A stretch of 64,000 nt of DNA from Halalkalicoccus jeotgali B3 (GCF_000196895.1 NC_014297.1:1054001-1118000), one strand, 5' to 3'. Shown: positions 23,538-34,441, counted from the first letter of the stretch. Notes: generated by a model not told the origin, from the sequence alone. Numbers and translations: made by a program.

Positions 23538-24596
23538 CTCGACGCGCTTTCCGGTCTCGGCGGCTTCGTAGACGGCCTCGATCGCCCGGATGTCGAGGAC
23601 GCCGTGTTCGCCATCGGGCGCCGGCTCGGTGTCGGTCAGCAGGCAGTGGGCGAAGTAATCGAACTCCTCGCGCATCTGGTCGCGCTGGTCGAACGTTACC
23701 GTCGAGCGTGTTCCCTCGCGCTCGACGAGGAGCTCGCGGGATCGGCCGGGGAAGAAGGGACGGTCGAGCAGCAGTTGCCCCTCCGTTCCGACCACCCGCA
23801 GGTGGCTCTCCTCGCAGGCGCTGTGGCTGACCGACCCCGTGAGGACGATCCCGTCCTCGAACCCGAACTCGAAGCTCGCGTGCTCGTCGACGCCCTCGAA
23901 CTCCGGACTCTCCGACCAGGTTCGCCCGGAGGCGGAGATCGGATCCCGATCCAGCAGGAAGCGGGTCGTGTTCAGCGGGTAGATCCCGATGTCGTTCATC
24001 GTCGTTCCCCCCGAGAGGTCGGGATCGAGGCGCCAGTGGTCGGGGCCGTCGACGAACGAGAGCATGTCGTCTGTCATCCCGCCGTGGACGCTGACGGGCT
24101 CGCCAATGACGCCCTCACGGAGCAGGTCCCGGGCGCGACGGGTTGCGGGGTCGGTCTGGACGCGGTAGGCGATCATCAGGGTGACGCCCGCTCGCTCGCA
24201 GACCGCCGTCAGCTCCCTTGCACGCTCCGCGGAGACCTCCATGGGTTTCTCACAGATGACGTCCTTGCCGAGTTTCGCGGCGGACCGAACGTGCTCTAAG
24301 TGCAGCGCGTTGGGCGTGGCAACGTACACGGCGTCGTAGGCCCCGCTTGCCTCGCCGTCGGCGAAGGCCTCGTAGTCGATGGCGTATTCGAGGTCGGTTC
24401 CCTCGACCTCACGCGGGTCCGAGATCGAACCGCTCACCGCCACGGTCGTCTCACAGAAGTCGCTGCCCTCGATCGCGGGGATGGCTTCCTCGCGCGTCCA
24501 CCACCCCATCCCGACCATCGCGAGACGAACCGTTCCTTCCTCGCGGTGTTGCCAGTCGCGCTCGGTGAACCCGCCGAGGAACTCCTCCAGTGACAT
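23532..24596 (-). CDS. D-xylose 1-dehydrogenase-like oxidoreductase (Gfo/Idh/MocA family)
   Basis: A 354-residue protein with an N-terminal Rossmann motif (VGMGWWTREEAIPAIE), CEKPMEVS and a C-terminal oligomerisation domain. Overall it closely resembles the haloarchaeal NADP-dependent D-xylose dehydrogenase (Gfo6/Xdh), including FTERDWQ near the start and QMREEFDYFAHCLL. The enzyme oxidises D-xylose to xylonolactone in the oxidative pentose pathway. No other xylose genes are adjacent, so related sugars cannot be excluded. The start at 24596 is preferred over 24665. Confidence 0.78.
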   Translation of the reverse strand: MSLEEFLGGFTERDWQHREEGTVRLAMVGMGWWTREEAIPAIEGSDFCETTVAVSGSISDPREVEGTDLEYAIDYEAFADGEASGAYDAVYVATPNALHLEHVRSAAKLGKDVICEKPMEVSAERARELTAVCERAGVTLMIAYRVQTDPATRRARDLLREGVIGEPVSVHGGMTDDMLSFVDGPDHWRLDPDLSGGTTMNDIGIYPLNTTRFLLDRDPISASGRTWSESPEFEGVDEHASFEFGFEDGIVLTGSVSHSACEESHLRVVGTEGQLLLDRPFFPGRSRELLVEREGTRSTVTFDQRDQMREEFDYFAHCLLTDTEPAPDGEHGVLDIRAIEAVYEAAETGKRVEL

Positions 24597-24712
24597 ACGA
24601 CCGGGCTTGGTCGCCCGATCGCTTATATCGTCCCCTGACACCGGTCCCCGGCCTTCCGAAAGCACCGGCGGGGCGCATCAGTTATGTGGCTCGGTTCTGA
24701 ACGTCCGGTCGG

Positions 24713-25090
24713 ATGGCCCGGGACCCGCTCGCCGAGGGGGACGAACCGGACCCCCAACGCGTCCTCGACGCGCTCTGTGACGACGACTGCCGGGCGATCG
24801 TCCGGACCCTCGACGGCGCGATGACCGCAAGCGATATCTCGGAGGCCTGTGAGATCCCCCTCTCGACGACCTACCGGAAACTGGATACGATGACCGAGGC
24901 GACGCTACTGGAGGAACTAACGGAGATCCGAGCCGACGGCCGCCACACCGCGCGCTATCGTCTCGATTTCGACTCGGTCACGGTCTCGATCACCGAGGAC
25001 CGCCGGCTCGATCTGACGATCTCCCGGCCGACGCGGACGGCCGACGAACGACTCGCGGCGCTGTGGTCGGACGTTCGACGGGAGGTCTGA
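24713..25090 (+). CDS. ArsR-like winged-helix regulator
   Basis: A 125-residue protein with a typical haloarchaeal winged helix: VLDALCDDDCRAIVRTLDG, then ASDISEACEIPLSTTYRKLD as recognition region, and a wing ending ARYRLDFD. The C-terminal strand and helix (DSVTVSITEDRRLDLTI) may dimerise. Its stop is one base before the start of a small membrane protein, a pairing commonly seen in haloarchaea and suggesting that the regulator answers to the membrane protein. Confidence 0.8.
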   Translation: MARDPLAEGDEPDPQRVLDALCDDDCRAIVRTLDGAMTASDISEACEIPLSTTYRKLDTMTEATLLEELTEIRADGRHTARYRLDFDSVTVSITEDRRLDLTISRPTRTADERLAALWSDVRREV

Positions 25091-25091
25091 G

Positions 25092-25385
25092 ATGGTCCAC
25101 GAAACCGCACCCGAGTGGGTAACGATCGCACTGATCGTCGTCAAGACGCTGATGGTGGTTTTGGGTGGGGCGATCACCTTTTTCGCCTATCGGGCCTTTC
25201 GGCGCACTCGAAACCGGTCGCTTGGCCTCCTTACAGGCGGGTTCGCGCTCGTGACGCTCGGGAGCGCACTCGCCGGGCTTGCCTTCGAGATCCTCGGGGT
25301 GTGGATCGGGCTCGGGGTACTCATCGAGGGACTGTTCGTGTTGGCGGGGTTCTCGCTGATCGCCGCCTCCTTGCTCGGGGAGTGA
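25092..25385 (+). CDS. Small DUF7521-like membrane protein
   Basis: A 97-residue protein with three hydrophobic segments (IALIVVKTLMVVLGGAITFF, LLTGGFALVTLGSALAGLAF and the C-terminal region) separated by a basic loop (RRTRNRS). It directly follows a winged-helix regulator gene, the usual context of the DUF7521 family. The role is unknown, possibly sensing at the membrane. Confidence 0.7.
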   Translation: MVHETAPEWVTIALIVVKTLMVVLGGAITFFAYRAFRRTRNRSLGLLTGGFALVTLGSALAGLAFEILGVWIGLGVLIEGLFVLAGFSLIAASLLGE

Positions 25386-25386
25386 C

Positions 25387-27432
25387 TCAGCGGAGCCGGA
25401 GGAACTGCCGGTCGTCGGCGCGCTCTGCGCTGGCCGGGTAGACGACGAGGAAATCCCCGCCGTGGAGCGTCGAGACGCTCTTGGGGAGGGTTTCGAGTTC
25501 CGGATGCCACCCGCGGGTCCCGCGCCGGGCGCTCAGCAGGACGACCAGATCCCTCCGCGAGACCTCGTCTCGAATCAACGCGAGAAGCGCCTTCCAGTCC
25601 CTCACGGCGTCGGAATCGGTCTCGACCGTCGGTGCGACGCCCTCGACGGCCCGTCGACATCGTGGGACGTCGTCCCCGACGACGACCGCTCGGATCCCGA
25701 GGCCCGTCCGGCTCGCGAGGAGTTTGACGGTGTGGATCGCCTCGGCGAAGCCGGCGTTGTGATCGATTCCTGGCGGGAGCACGAGGACGACCCGGCTGGC
25801 CGTGGTGAGCGGTTCGCGGATACGGGAGACGACCACGAGCTGGGTGGTCCGTTCGAGGACCTGATCGATCACGTTCCCGTGAGCTTGCTGGCGGCGCGAG
25901 CGCGCGCCGTCCCAGCCGATGACGACCGTCGTGATCCGGTTCTCGATGCCCGCGTTGACGACGCCGGAGGCGACGTTGTAGTTGAGCCGCGTCCCCGTAT
26001 CGACGGGGACCTCCGCTCCAGCGACGTAGGCGACGGTCCGCGCGAGCGTCGCTTCGGCCCGCGCCACGCGCGAGCGGGCGTCCTCGCCGGGTTCGACGAC
26101 CGTCAGCGCCCGGAGCGGTTCGTCCGAGCGCGGGTTGCGGATCACGAGCGCCAGATCACACAGCGCCTCCCAGTGTTCGGACTCGGCCGAGAAGGGGAGT
26201 AAGATCCGCTGTGGGCTCGCGACTTCGTCCTCGTGCGGGGTTTCGAGCAGGATCCGCTTTCCGGCGCGTTCGACGACGGCGGGGCTGATGAGGCTCGCCG
26301 CGAGGATCATCAACACGACGGCGTTGACCATGTCCCCGTCGAAGCCGTCGATGCCGAGTTCGAAGCCCACGAGGACGATCGCGAGCGCGGCGGCGGCCTG
26401 TCCCAGCGAGAGCCCGAACATCCCGCTGACTTGTTCGGGGCTGTAGCCGTAGAGCCGGCCGGTGACCCACGCCGCCGCGAACTTCGTGGCGAGGACGCTG
26501 GCGACGAGAACGACCGTGATGAGCAGCGTCCGCGGGCCCGCGGCGATCGCGCGGACGTCGACGAGCATCCCGATCGACAGCAGGAAAAAGGGGATAAAGA
26601 GCGCGTTGCCCACGAACTCGATGCGGTTCATCAGCGTGCCCGACTCGGGGATCAGCCGGTTCAGAGCCAACCCCGCGAGGAAGGCTCCGACGATCGGCTC
26701 GACGCCCGCGAGCTCCGCGAGGAACGCACAGACGAACACCACCGCCAGCACGAAGAGGAACTCGAAGTAGCTCTCGTCGGTGTGGGTGCGGAAGAACCAC
26801 CTGCCCACGTGCGGGACGAGCGTCCAGACGCCGAGGAAAAAGAGGACGAGGCCGATCCCGAGTCGCGTCCAGAAGAGTCCGTCGAGGACTCCCTGCGTCG
26901 AGGCCGCGACCACCGCCAGCACGAGCAACGCGAGCGTGTCGGTGACGATCGTCCCGCCGATGGTCACGGTCATCGCCTCGTCGCCGACGATCCCCAGCCG
27001 ATTGGCGACCGGGTACGCGAGCAGGGTGTGGGAGGCGAAGATCGAGGCGAACAGCGACGCTGCCGGTATCGTGAGCCCGAGAACGAGAACGCCGGCGACG
27101 GTTCCGACCGCCTGCGGGATCACGAACGACAGCAGGCCGAAGACGACACTCCGATCGACGCTCTCGGTGAACTCGCCGACGTCGATCTCCAGACCGGCGA
27201 CGAACATGAGATAGAGCAATCCCACCTCCCCCAGCAGGACGATCGTCGTGTCGCGTGCGAGGAGTCCGAGCGCGTTCGGGCCGATCGCCGCCCCCACGAC
27301 GATGACCCCGACGATTCCGGGCAGGCGATAGCGCTGGAAGGCGAGCGGCGCAACGAGAAACACGAGAACCGCGAGCGCGAATATCAGGACGGGATCCGCG
27401 ACGGGCAGGTCCGTCGCGAGCATCGCTGTCAT
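25387..27432 (-). CDS. CPA2-type cation/proton antiporter with C-terminal universal stress domain
   Basis: A 681-residue protein. Residues about 10-390 hold roughly twelve transmembrane helices with the family motif GLEIDVGEF and a discontinuous unwound region, as in KefB/NapA antiporters that exchange Na+ or K+ for H+. The C-terminal 270 residues are soluble, with two UspA-like halves ([20 protein letters not shown] is the nucleotide-binding loop). Start: 27432 or three codons later at 27423, both ATG. The gene probably helps pH and ion homeostasis. Confidence 0.85.
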   Translation of the reverse strand: MTAMLATDLPVADPVLIFALAVLVFLVAPLAFQRYRLPGIVGVIVVGAAIGPNALGLLARDTTIVLLGEVGLLYLMFVAGLEIDVGEFTESVDRSVVFGLLSFVIPQAVGTVAGVLVLGLTIPAASLFASIFASHTLLAYPVANRLGIVGDEAMTVTIGGTIVTDTLALLVLAVVAASTQGVLDGLFWTRLGIGLVLFFLGVWTLVPHVGRWFFRTHTDESYFEFLFVLAVVFVCAFLAELAGVEPIVGAFLAGLALNRLIPESGTLMNRIEFVGNALFIPFFLLSIGMLVDVRAIAAGPRTLLITVVLVASVLATKFAAAWVTGRLYGYSPEQVSGMFGLSLGQAAAALAIVLVGFELGIDGFDGDMVNAVVLMILAASLISPAVVERAGKRILLETPHEDEVASPQRILLPFSAESEHWEALCDLALVIRNPRSDEPLRALTVVEPGEDARSRVARAEATLARTVAYVAGAEVPVDTGTRLNYNVASGVVNAGIENRITTVVIGWDGARSRRQQAHGNVIDQVLERTTQLVVVSRIREPLTTASRVVLVLPPGIDHNAGFAEAIHTVKLLASRTGLGIRAVVVGDDVPRCRRAVEGVAPTVETDSDAVRDWKALLALIRDEVSRRDLVVLLSARRGTRGWHPELETLPKSVSTLHGGDFLVVYPASAERADDRQFLRLR

Positions 27433-27603
27433 CGGTTCGGTGGGGTTCGCCCTCGGAACACCCACTCGCCCCATCGCGGTCCGTCGATGCGATTCACGCT
27501 ACCGTCTCACGAGTTCGCCAACCGACATAAATCTACGAGTCCCGGTCGGAATCCCGGGGACCGGTCGTCGCCGCGGTCGCGACACCCGCCCCCACGACCG
27601 AAT

Positions 27604-28359
27604 TCAGGCGGCGTTCTCGACGTGGCTCTCGTCCAACTCCGAGACGGCGATCATGAGCCGGCCGTCGTCGAGTGCACTCACCAGTTTCGACTCGACGAAC
27701 GTACTGCCGTCGGAGCGCAGCCCCTCGCTTCGACCGCTCCAAGTCCCCTGCTCCCGGACGACCGGCAACACGTGCGTGCGGATGTGCTCGACCTCCCACT
27801 CGGGGTGGAGTTCCGTCCAGTGTTTGCCCGCGACGTCATCGGGGGCGTAGCCGTAACACGAGGCGTAGGTCTCGTCGGCCCGCTCGAAGAACTCGTCGCT
27901 GCCGACGACACCGACGCCGTCGAGTTCGGTTTCGGCCGCCGGGTCGAATCGCCCGTCCGAGTCGACCGCGTGACCGACCCGACGGATCAGCATGGTGTAC
28001 TGGTCGGTTCCCATCCCTTTCCGGAGGTAATCGGTCAGCCCCGCGTGGATGATCTCGGCGGCGACGGCGTTGGTCTCCTCGCCCGAGAACAACAACACCG
28101 GAAGCTCCGGATGGTCCTCGCGGACGGTCTCGAGGAACTCGATCCCGTTCATCCCGGGCATCCGGTAGTCGCTGATCACACAGTCGATGCCCTCGCCGTC
28201 GTCGAGTCGCTCGAGCGCGTCGACCGGGGACGTCTCGCTCAGCACGCGACACTCCAACCCGCTCGCCTCGCGTTCGAGGAACGTCTTTACGAGCCCTCCC
28301 AACGCCGGATCGTCGTCGACGTGAAGGATCGTCACTCCGTCGCTTCCCTCGGATTCCAT
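27604..28359 (-). CDS. Response regulator with PAS domain (HoxA-like receiver)
   Basis: A 251-residue protein. The receiver domain spans residues 1-120, with acidic pocket HVDDDP, phospho-acceptor Asp in CVISDYRMPGMNG and the switch Lys in DYLRKGMG. Residues about 140-240 form a PAS-like fold (SDEFFERADETYASCYGY, GLRSDGSTFVESKL). There is no DNA-binding or kinase output domain, so it signals through protein contacts, as is common in haloarchaea. A start at 28383 (eight codons upstream) is also possible. Confidence 0.85.
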   Translation of the reverse strand: MESEGSDGVTILHVDDDPALGGLVKTFLEREASGLECRVLSETSPVDALERLDDGEGIDCVISDYRMPGMNGIEFLETVREDHPELPVLLFSGEETNAVAAEIIHAGLTDYLRKGMGTDQYTMLIRRVGHAVDSDGRFDPAAETELDGVGVVGSDEFFERADETYASCYGYAPDDVAGKHWTELHPEWEVEHIRTHVLPVVREQGTWSGRSEGLRSDGSTFVESKLVSALDDGRLMIAVSELDESHVENAA

Positions 28360-28508
28360 ATCCCTCAAAAGGGTCCGAAACATACAATATTATTGATACG
28401 ATAAACGGCCGGGTCCGTCCCCGCTCGGAGCGAAACGGATCGCACGCGCGGTCACGTCGCCCCCGCGACGGGCGACGGCTTGATGGCGGTTCGGTCCTCG
28501 GGGTCGGT

Positions 28509-28670
28509 ATGAACAAACGGTCGCTCGTCGCCAGCCTCGTTTTCCTCGCGCTCGCGTTCGTCGGCGTCGTTCACACGGTCGCGGACTTCGCCTACGGCAC
28601 CGGCCTCTCGGGGATCGGGATCCCGGTCGTCGCGGTCGCGCTGGTCGGGCTCCTCGTCGTGAACCGCTGA
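28509..28670 (+). CDS. 53-residue membrane protein
   Basis: A small gene starting MNKRSLVASLVFLALAFVGV, with two hydrophobic segments separated by DFAYGTGLSGIG. It is convergent with ilvD, 5 nt between the stops. The composition and two-helix design match small haloarchaeal membrane proteins. No function is known. Confidence 0.55.
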   Translation: MNKRSLVASLVFLALAFVGVVHTVADFAYGTGLSGIGIPVVAVALVGLLVVNR

Positions 28671-28675
28671 CTCTT

Positions 28676-30427
28676 CTATTCCTGTTTCGCGCCGGGATTG
28701 CTCACCGCGCCGTTGGCCGCCGAGCCGAAGGTCGCGCCGTATTTCGCGAGCACGCCCGTCGTATACTGGGGCTCGGCGCGTTCCCACGTCTCGCGGCGCT
28801 CTGCTAGCTCGCCGTCGCTGACGTCGACCGAGAGGGTCCGCTCGGGGATGTCCACGGTAACCGTATCGCCCTCCTCGACGAGCCCGATCGGGCCGCCGTC
28901 TGCGGCCTCGGGGGCGACGTGACCGATCATCGGGCCCCGAGTGGCACCCGAGAACCGACCATCAGTCAAAAGCGCCACGTCGTCCTCGTGACCCTGGCCG
29001 ACGACCGCGGCGGTGACGCCGAGCATCTCGCGCATCCCGGGCCCGCCGCGCGGTCCTTCATTCCTGATGACGAGCACGTCGCCGCTTTCGAGGTGACCCT
29101 CTTGGACGTACTTCATCGCCGCTTCCTCGTTCTCGAACACTCTCGCGGGCCCTTCGTGGTGGAATGCGTCGTCGCCGGTCACCTTCAGCACCGCGCCGTC
29201 GGGTGCGAGGTTCCCGGTCAGGATCTTGATCGCGCCCTCGTCCTGATAGGGGTCGTCGGTAGTGTAGATGAAGTCGGCGTCGACCTCGCCGTCCTCGGGA
29301 ATCTCGTTTGCGTCCTCCAGATGGGCGAGTTCCTCCTCTATTGTTCGCCCGGTGACGGTCATCGCGTCGCCGTGGACGTAGCCCGCCGCAAGCAGTCGGC
29401 GCATCACGACCGGGACGCCGCCCTGCTCCCAGAGGTCCTTCATCACGCGGGTACCGCCGGGCTGGAGGTTCGCAATCTTCGGCGTCCGCCGCGAGATCTC
29501 GTCGAACTCCTCGATATCGAGGTCGATGCCCGCCTCCGCGGCCATCGCAAGCAGGTGGAGCACGGCGTTGGTCGAGCCGCCCATCGCGACCTGCACGGCG
29601 ATGGCGTTCTCGAAGGAGAGCTTCGAGAGGACCTCGGAGGGGGTGCGCTCGGCCTCGACGCATTCGAGGGCGAGTTCGCCGGCCCGACGGGCGATCTCGT
29701 AGCGTTCGTCGGTCTCGGCTGGCGCGCCCGCGCTGCCGAGCGGCGCGAGCCCGATCGCCTCCGAGATCGAGGCCATCGTGTTCGCGGTGAACATCCCGCC
29801 ACACGAGCCCGCGCCGGGACAGGCCTCGTGTTCCATTTCCACTAATTCCTCCTCGCTCATTTCGCCGGAGCTGACCGCGCCGACGCCTTCGAAGACGTTC
29901 TGCACTGTGATCTCCCGTCCGTCGTGCTCGCCGGGCATGATCGAGCCCCCATAGAGGAACACGGAGGGGAGGTCCGTGCGGATCGCGGCCATCATCATCC
30001 CCGGCAGGTTCTTATCACAGCCCGCGACCGTCACCAGCGCGTCCATGCGCTCGCCGAAGGCGACGAGCTCAACCGAATCGGCGATCATCTCCCGGCTGAT
30101 GAGCGAGGCCTTCATTCCTTCAGTCCCCATCGAGATCGCGTCCGAGATGGTGATCGTCCCGAACTCGATGGGCATCCCCTCGGCGTCGTCGACGCCCTCG
30201 ATGGCGGCGTCGGCCACGTCGTCGAGGTGGACGTTACACGGGGTGATGTCGGCGGCGGGATTGGCGATCCCGACCATCGGCGAGGCCAGGTCCCGATCGT
30301 CGTAGCCCATTGCGCGGAACATCGCGCGGTGGGGTGCGCGTTCGGGTCCCTCGGTCACCTCGCGACTCGGCAGGTCCTCTCGTTTCTCGCCCCGTCGCTC
30401 CTGTTGTGGCGTGTTACTCATATCCAT
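28676..30427 (-). CDS. ilvD: Dihydroxyacid dehydratase
   Basis: A 583-residue protein with the Fe-S cluster cysteines of the IlvD/Edd family in [11 protein letters not shown] and [16 protein letters not shown], plus [10 protein letters not shown]. It removes water from dihydroxyacids in valine, leucine and isoleucine synthesis. Full length matches the family. The start may be two codons later at 30421 (MSNTPQQE). It is divergent from the GH97 gene. It lies far from the usual ilvBNC genes, but close to sugar-acid genes, so an additional sugar-acid dehydratase role is possible. Confidence 0.9.
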   Translation of the reverse strand: MDMSNTPQQERRGEKREDLPSREVTEGPERAPHRAMFRAMGYDDRDLASPMVGIANPAADITPCNVHLDDVADAAIEGVDDAEGMPIEFGTITISDAISMGTEGMKASLISREMIADSVELVAFGERMDALVTVAGCDKNLPGMMMAAIRTDLPSVFLYGGSIMPGEHDGREITVQNVFEGVGAVSSGEMSEEELVEMEHEACPGAGSCGGMFTANTMASISEAIGLAPLGSAGAPAETDERYEIARRAGELALECVEAERTPSEVLSKLSFENAIAVQVAMGGSTNAVLHLLAMAAEAGIDLDIEEFDEISRRTPKIANLQPGGTRVMKDLWEQGGVPVVMRRLLAAGYVHGDAMTVTGRTIEEELAHLEDANEIPEDGEVDADFIYTTDDPYQDEGAIKILTGNLAPDGAVLKVTGDDAFHHEGPARVFENEEAAMKYVQEGHLESGDVLVIRNEGPRGGPGMREMLGVTAAVVGQGHEDDVALLTDGRFSGATRGPMIGHVAPEAADGGPIGLVEEGDTVTVDIPERTLSVDVSDGELAERRETWERAEPQYTTGVLAKYGATFGSAANGAVSNPGAKQE

Positions 30428-30540
30428 TCGGGCGGTTCGGAGGAATTAATAACTGCCGATAGACTCACCTGCGTCGGACGACTGGCTCCCTCGGATGGGT
30501 GCGGATTTCATACCTATTCTAGATATCATCTGAGACTAAT

Positions 30541-30552
30541 TTTATTAATAGT
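30541..30552 (+). promoter_or_regulatory. TATA box of the GH97 gene
   Basis: TTTATTAATAG at 30541-30551 is a strong archaeal TATA box about 27 bp ahead of a start near 30570, just before the ATG at 30575. The transcript would be essentially leaderless. The AT-rich segment 30510-30550 contrasts with the GC-rich coding DNA. Confidence 0.5.
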
Positions 30553-30574
30553 ACGGGTTAACACTCACTCGAAG

Positions 30575-33500
30575 ATGAGTGAGAAGCGATCTCAGCGTGC
30601 GGTGACGGAGTCGAGTCGGCGAGGGTTCCTCGGGGGCGTCGGGGCGCTCGTCGCCGCGGCGGCGTACAGCCGGGACGTGCCCGCGGCGGTGGCCGCCCGG
30701 GTCACGAACGACGAGGACGACGCCGTCCAGCGCGTCTCCTCGCCCGACGGGTCGATCGCGGTGACAATCGACCTCTCGGACGGCGTTCCGACCTACGAGG
30801 TGGCCTGCAACGGAACGACCTACATCGAGCCCTCCACGGTGGGCTTTGACTTCCGGAACCAGCCATCCTTCGGCGCGAGCGAGGGCGAGGGCGGGGCTGC
30901 ACTCGGGGCCACGGGAAGCGAACGCGAGTCGGCCACCGAGGGGTGGGACCCCGTCTGGGGCTCCTACGAACGTGTCTCGGCCGAGTACGAGTCGCTCGTC
31001 GTCGGCCTGGAGGAACGAGACGATCCGGGTCGATCGGCCAACCTGGAGGTCCGGGTGTTCGACGACGGGGTGGGCTTTCGTGTGATCCTCGACGAAAGCT
31101 TCGCGAGTAACTCCGAGCGAGCGGTCATCACCACCGAGAACACCGGCTTCGACTTCGCGGGTGACTACACCGCGTGGTGGATCGAAAACGAGGTCACGAA
31201 CCCGCGATTCGAACAGGAGTACACCGAGTCGGCGCTGAGTGAGATCCCCGGCGGCACCCGCGAGACCCGCCCGACCGATACCCCGATACGGAACGGCGCG
31301 CACACGCCGCTGACGGTCGACGCCGGGGACGTCTACCTGAGCGTCCACGAGTCGAACCTCGAGGATTACGCCGCGGCGACGCTCGCGCCCCGCTCACAAG
31401 AGGGCGGAACCGAGTTCGGTACCGAACTCACGCCGCTTCCGGACGGGACGCGGGCCTCGCTCGAACTGCCGAACGCCACGCCGTGGCGGACGATCCAGAT
31501 CGGGTCGACGCCCGGCGATCTCGTCGAATCGGAGCTGATACCGCTGCTTGCGGATCCTCTCGACGAACCGGCGTTTCCGACTGTCGGCGGGGAAGCCGAC
31601 ACCGACTGGATCATCCCCCGAAAGTATGCCGGCATCTGGTGGACGATGATCGCGGGGTCGGCAAACTGGGAGTACCGCCCCGACGGGAGCTTCGAGAGCC
31701 CGGAGGAGGCGGCCGGATACGTCCACGGCGCTCGAACCGAACGGATGAAACGCTACATGAGCTTCGCGAGCGAGAACGGTCTCGACAGCGTGCTCGTCGA
31801 GGGCTGGAACGAGGGCTGGGATACGTATCCCGGCGACGGCTCGGGACTCGAGTTCGGCGTCGACGACTCCTATCCCGACTTCGACGTGCGGGAGGTCACC
31901 GGGTTCGGGGCGGCCCTCGATGACCCCGTCGAGATGACCATCCACAACGAGACGGCGGGCAACCTCCCCCAGTACGAGGCCCAGATCGCCGAGGACGACA
32001 TCTTCGAACAGTACGAGGAGGTGGGGATCCACACGATCAAGAACGGCTACGTCTCGGACCCGGGACTCATCATCACCGACGAGGACGAGAACCCCCAGCC
32101 GACCCACAACCAGCACAACCAACTCGCGGTCAACCACCACCGACTGGTCATGCGGGCGGCGGCGAAACACCGCCAGATGCTCGAGATCCACGAGGGGATC
32201 AAACCCACCGGCGAGATCCGCACCTACCCCAACGTCGCCAACCGCGAGGTCGTCAAGGCCCAAGAGTACGACGGGTTCGGCCAGCTGGGGTCGAACGTCG
32301 GGCGCGAACACCACGTCACGCTGCCGTTTACCCGGATGCTCGCCGGGCCGACGAGCTACCAGCCCGGCATCTTCGATCTCACCTTCAACGACGACCGAGG
32401 CGGGCGGATCCAGACGACGCGAGCCAAGCAGCTCGCGATGTACCCCACCTACCTGAGTGGTCTGCAGATGGTCGCCGACCGGATGGAAGCCTACGTCAAC
32501 GAGGAGTTCGCACTCGGCGAGGCCCTTCAGGCGGCCTCCGGCGACCTCGACGGGATGATCACCGACGACGCGTGGCGAAACGCCTTCGGGACGAACTTCG
32601 TCGCGGTCGATCCCAACCGCGTCCCCAGCGGCTCGTCGGTTTCCGTTACGGTACGGGACGTCCCCTCGGCGGGCACGTACGACCTGCACCTCCGGTACGC
32701 GAGCGCGCCCGAGGACAACGCCGGGCGCGTGATCGAGGCCGGCGGGCCACGGGCGACACTGCGGGTCAACGGTTCGACCGAGACGATCGCCCCCGAGTTC
32801 ACCGAGTACTGGGACCAGTGGGAGGTGTTCACGACCGCCGTCGAACTGGACGCGGGCGACAACGAGGTCGCCATCGAGCTGCACTACGAGAACGGCGAGT
32901 CCTTCGAGGGCGACGTCGGCGGGTTCAACCTGAACACGGTCGCGGTGACCGAGTCTGGCGATCCCTCGCCGATCCCCGCGGAATACGAGGGGTATACGCC
33001 CGAGAGCGAGAACTTCGACGCGAAACCCGAGTTCGCCTTCATCGAGGACGTACCGGTGGACTGGGACGAGACCCGTGTGGTGGATTCGGCCATCGGCGAG
33101 TACGTCGTCACCGCCCGACGGTCGGGCGAGGAGTGGTACGTCGGCTCGATGACCGACGGGGGCGGACGGGCACTCGACGTGCCCCTCGACTTCCTCGCAC
33201 CCGGCGAATCGGGCGGGTCGGGGCGTGGACGGGCTCCACGCGGCCCGAAGTACGTCGCCGAGATCTACTCCGACGGGGTCGGTGCCGGCGTGGATAGCGA
33301 TCCGACCGACGTGCGGATCGACGAGGCGATCGTCGACCCGAGTACGACCCTGTTGGTCTCGATGGCTCCCAGCGGCGGGACCGCGATTCGCCTCCGCCCG
33401 GCAAAGGGTCGGGAACGAAGCGAGCGTCCGAGCTACGAGCGTCCCGAACAGACGCTCACCTACTCGATCGACTCCGAGGCGGGGCTGGGCGAGCCGCTCG

Positions 33501-34393
33501 TCACGGCGACCGGGTCGAACGACGGCGATTTCGTCGGCGGAACGACCGTCGAGATCGAAGTCGACGGCGAGGTCGTTGCCGTCGACAACGTCCGGCTCCC
33601 GCCGGGCGCATCGGAGGACACTGTCGAACTGGGCTATCGGATCAGTTCCATCGGAACCTACGACGTGGTCGTTCGCGACCCCGAGAGCGGCGATGAACTC
33701 GCCTCGGGGACCGTCAGCGTCGAGCCCGGCGAACTCGTCGTCGAACTCTCCGATCCCGGCGGCGACGATTACGGCCCCGGCGGGTACGTCTATCCGACCG
33801 ACGGGGCCTTCGAGGACGGCGCGTTCGACCTGCGATCGTTTGCCCTCTACGAGACGGACGCGCAGTATCGCTTCGCCTTCACCGTCGAGAACCTCTATGA
33901 CACCTTCGACGGGGCGTTCTCGCCGCATTACTTCCTGTTGTACCTGCGCGATCCCTCGCGCTCGGACGGCCGGACGACCGGGCTCGACGACCTCGGACTC
34001 ACCGCCGAGTTCGAGGCGCCCTGGCACTACCGGATCGACGCCAGCGGGTTCGGGCGCGCGGTCGTCGACAGCGAGGGTACGGGCCTGGGAACGCCCGACC
34101 TCGTCGTCGATTTCGAGAGCGATACCGTGATCGTCTCGGTCGGGAAGGACGTACTCGGCGGTCTGGACCCGACCGACGCGGAACTCGCCCCGCTCGTCGG
34201 CAGCGAGGACAACGGGGCGCTCCGGCCGGTTGCGGTCGATCCCGAGTCGTTCGTCTTCGGTGGCGCACGTGAGGGCGCGGTCGGAAACGCACCGCGGGTC
34301 GTCGACCTCCTGACCCCCGACGGCGTCGCCCAGGAGGCGGCCCTCGAATACGACGCCGACTCGCTCGCGACGATCCCGTTCACGTCGCTGTAG
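30575..34393 (+). CDS. Secreted multi-domain glycoside hydrolase family 97 protein
   Basis: A 1272-residue Tat-exported protein (RRGFLGGVGALVAAAAYS, about residues 15-32). Residues about 50-335 match the GH97 N-terminal beta-sandwich. About 340-640 form the catalytic barrel, with VEGWNEGWDT, IHTIKNGYVSD, LEIHEGIKPTGEIRTYPN and an E in VKAQEYDGFG, the segments that carry catalytic and Ca-binding glutamates in the family. Residues about 680-800 look like a CBM. The last 270 residues, from about 1005, resemble a glucodextranase/DOMON-like beta domain. GH97 enzymes are alpha-glucosidases or alpha-galactosidases, and the exact specificity is not clear. About twice the normal length. Confidence 0.85.
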   Translation: MSEKRSQRAVTESSRRGFLGGVGALVAAAAYSRDVPAAVAARVTNDEDDAVQRVSSPDGSIAVTIDLSDGVPTYEVACNGTTYIEPSTVGFDFRNQPSFGASEGEGGAALGATGSERESATEGWDPVWGSYERVSAEYESLVVGLEERDDPGRSANLEVRVFDDGVGFRVILDESFASNSERAVITTENTGFDFAGDYTAWWIENEVTNPRFEQEYTESALSEIPGGTRETRPTDTPIRNGAHTPLTVDAGDVYLSVHESNLEDYAAATLAPRSQEGGTEFGTELTPLPDGTRASLELPNATPWRTIQIGSTPGDLVESELIPLLADPLDEPAFPTVGGEADTDWIIPRKYAGIWWTMIAGSANWEYRPDGSFESPEEAAGYVHGARTERMKRYMSFASENGLDSVLVEGWNEGWDTYPGDGSGLEFGVDDSYPDFDVREVTGFGAALDDPVEMTIHNETAGNLPQYEAQIAEDDIFEQYEEVGIHTIKNGYVSDPGLIITDEDENPQPTHNQHNQLAVNHHRLVMRAAAKHRQMLEIHEGIKPTGEIRTYPNVANREVVKAQEYDGFGQLGSNVGREHHVTLPFTRMLAGPTSYQPGIFDLTFNDDRGGRIQTTRAKQLAMYPTYLSGLQMVADRMEAYVNEEFALGEALQAASGDLDGMITDDAWRNAFGTNFVAVDPNRVPSGSSVSVTVRDVPSAGTYDLHLRYASAPEDNAGRVIEAGGPRATLRVNGSTETIAPEFTEYWDQWEVFTTAVELDAGDNEVAIELHYENGESFEGDVGGFNLNTVAVTESGDPSPIPAEYEGYTPESENFDAKPEFAFIEDVPVDWDETRVVDSAIGEYVVTARRSGEEWYVGSMTDGGGRALDVPLDFLAPGESGGSGRGRAPRGPKYVAEIYSDGVGAGVDSDPTDVRIDEAIVDPSTTLLVSMAPSGGTAIRLRPAKGRERSERPSYERPEQTLTYSIDSEAGLGEPLVTATGSNDGDFVGGTTVEIEVDGEVVAVDNVRLPPGASEDTVELGYRISSIGTYDVVVRDPESGDELASGTVSVEPGELVVELSDPGGDDYGPGGYVYPTDGAFEDGAFDLRSFALYETDAQYRFAFTVENLYDTFDGAFSPHYFLLYLRDPSRSDGRTTGLDDLGLTAEFEAPWHYRIDASGFGRAVVDSEGTGLGTPDLVVDFESDTVIVSVGKDVLGGLDPTDAELAPLVGSEDNGALRPVAVDPESFVFGGAREGAVGNAPRVVDLLTPDGVAQEAALEYDADSLATIPFTSL

Positions 34394-34441
34394 GGTCACC
34401 GCGATAGAACCGATTTTTACACGGGGGAGCGAATCGCCCCT

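Noticed and set aside
26233-28404. 723-codon plus-strand frame
   Set aside because: Antisense to the antiporter and response regulator, both of which have family motifs.
23532-30427. Reading the xylose dehydrogenase-like gene and ilvD as a xylose operon
   Set aside because: They are 4 kb apart with unrelated genes between, and ilvD has the branched-chain type motifs, so no pathway link is supported.
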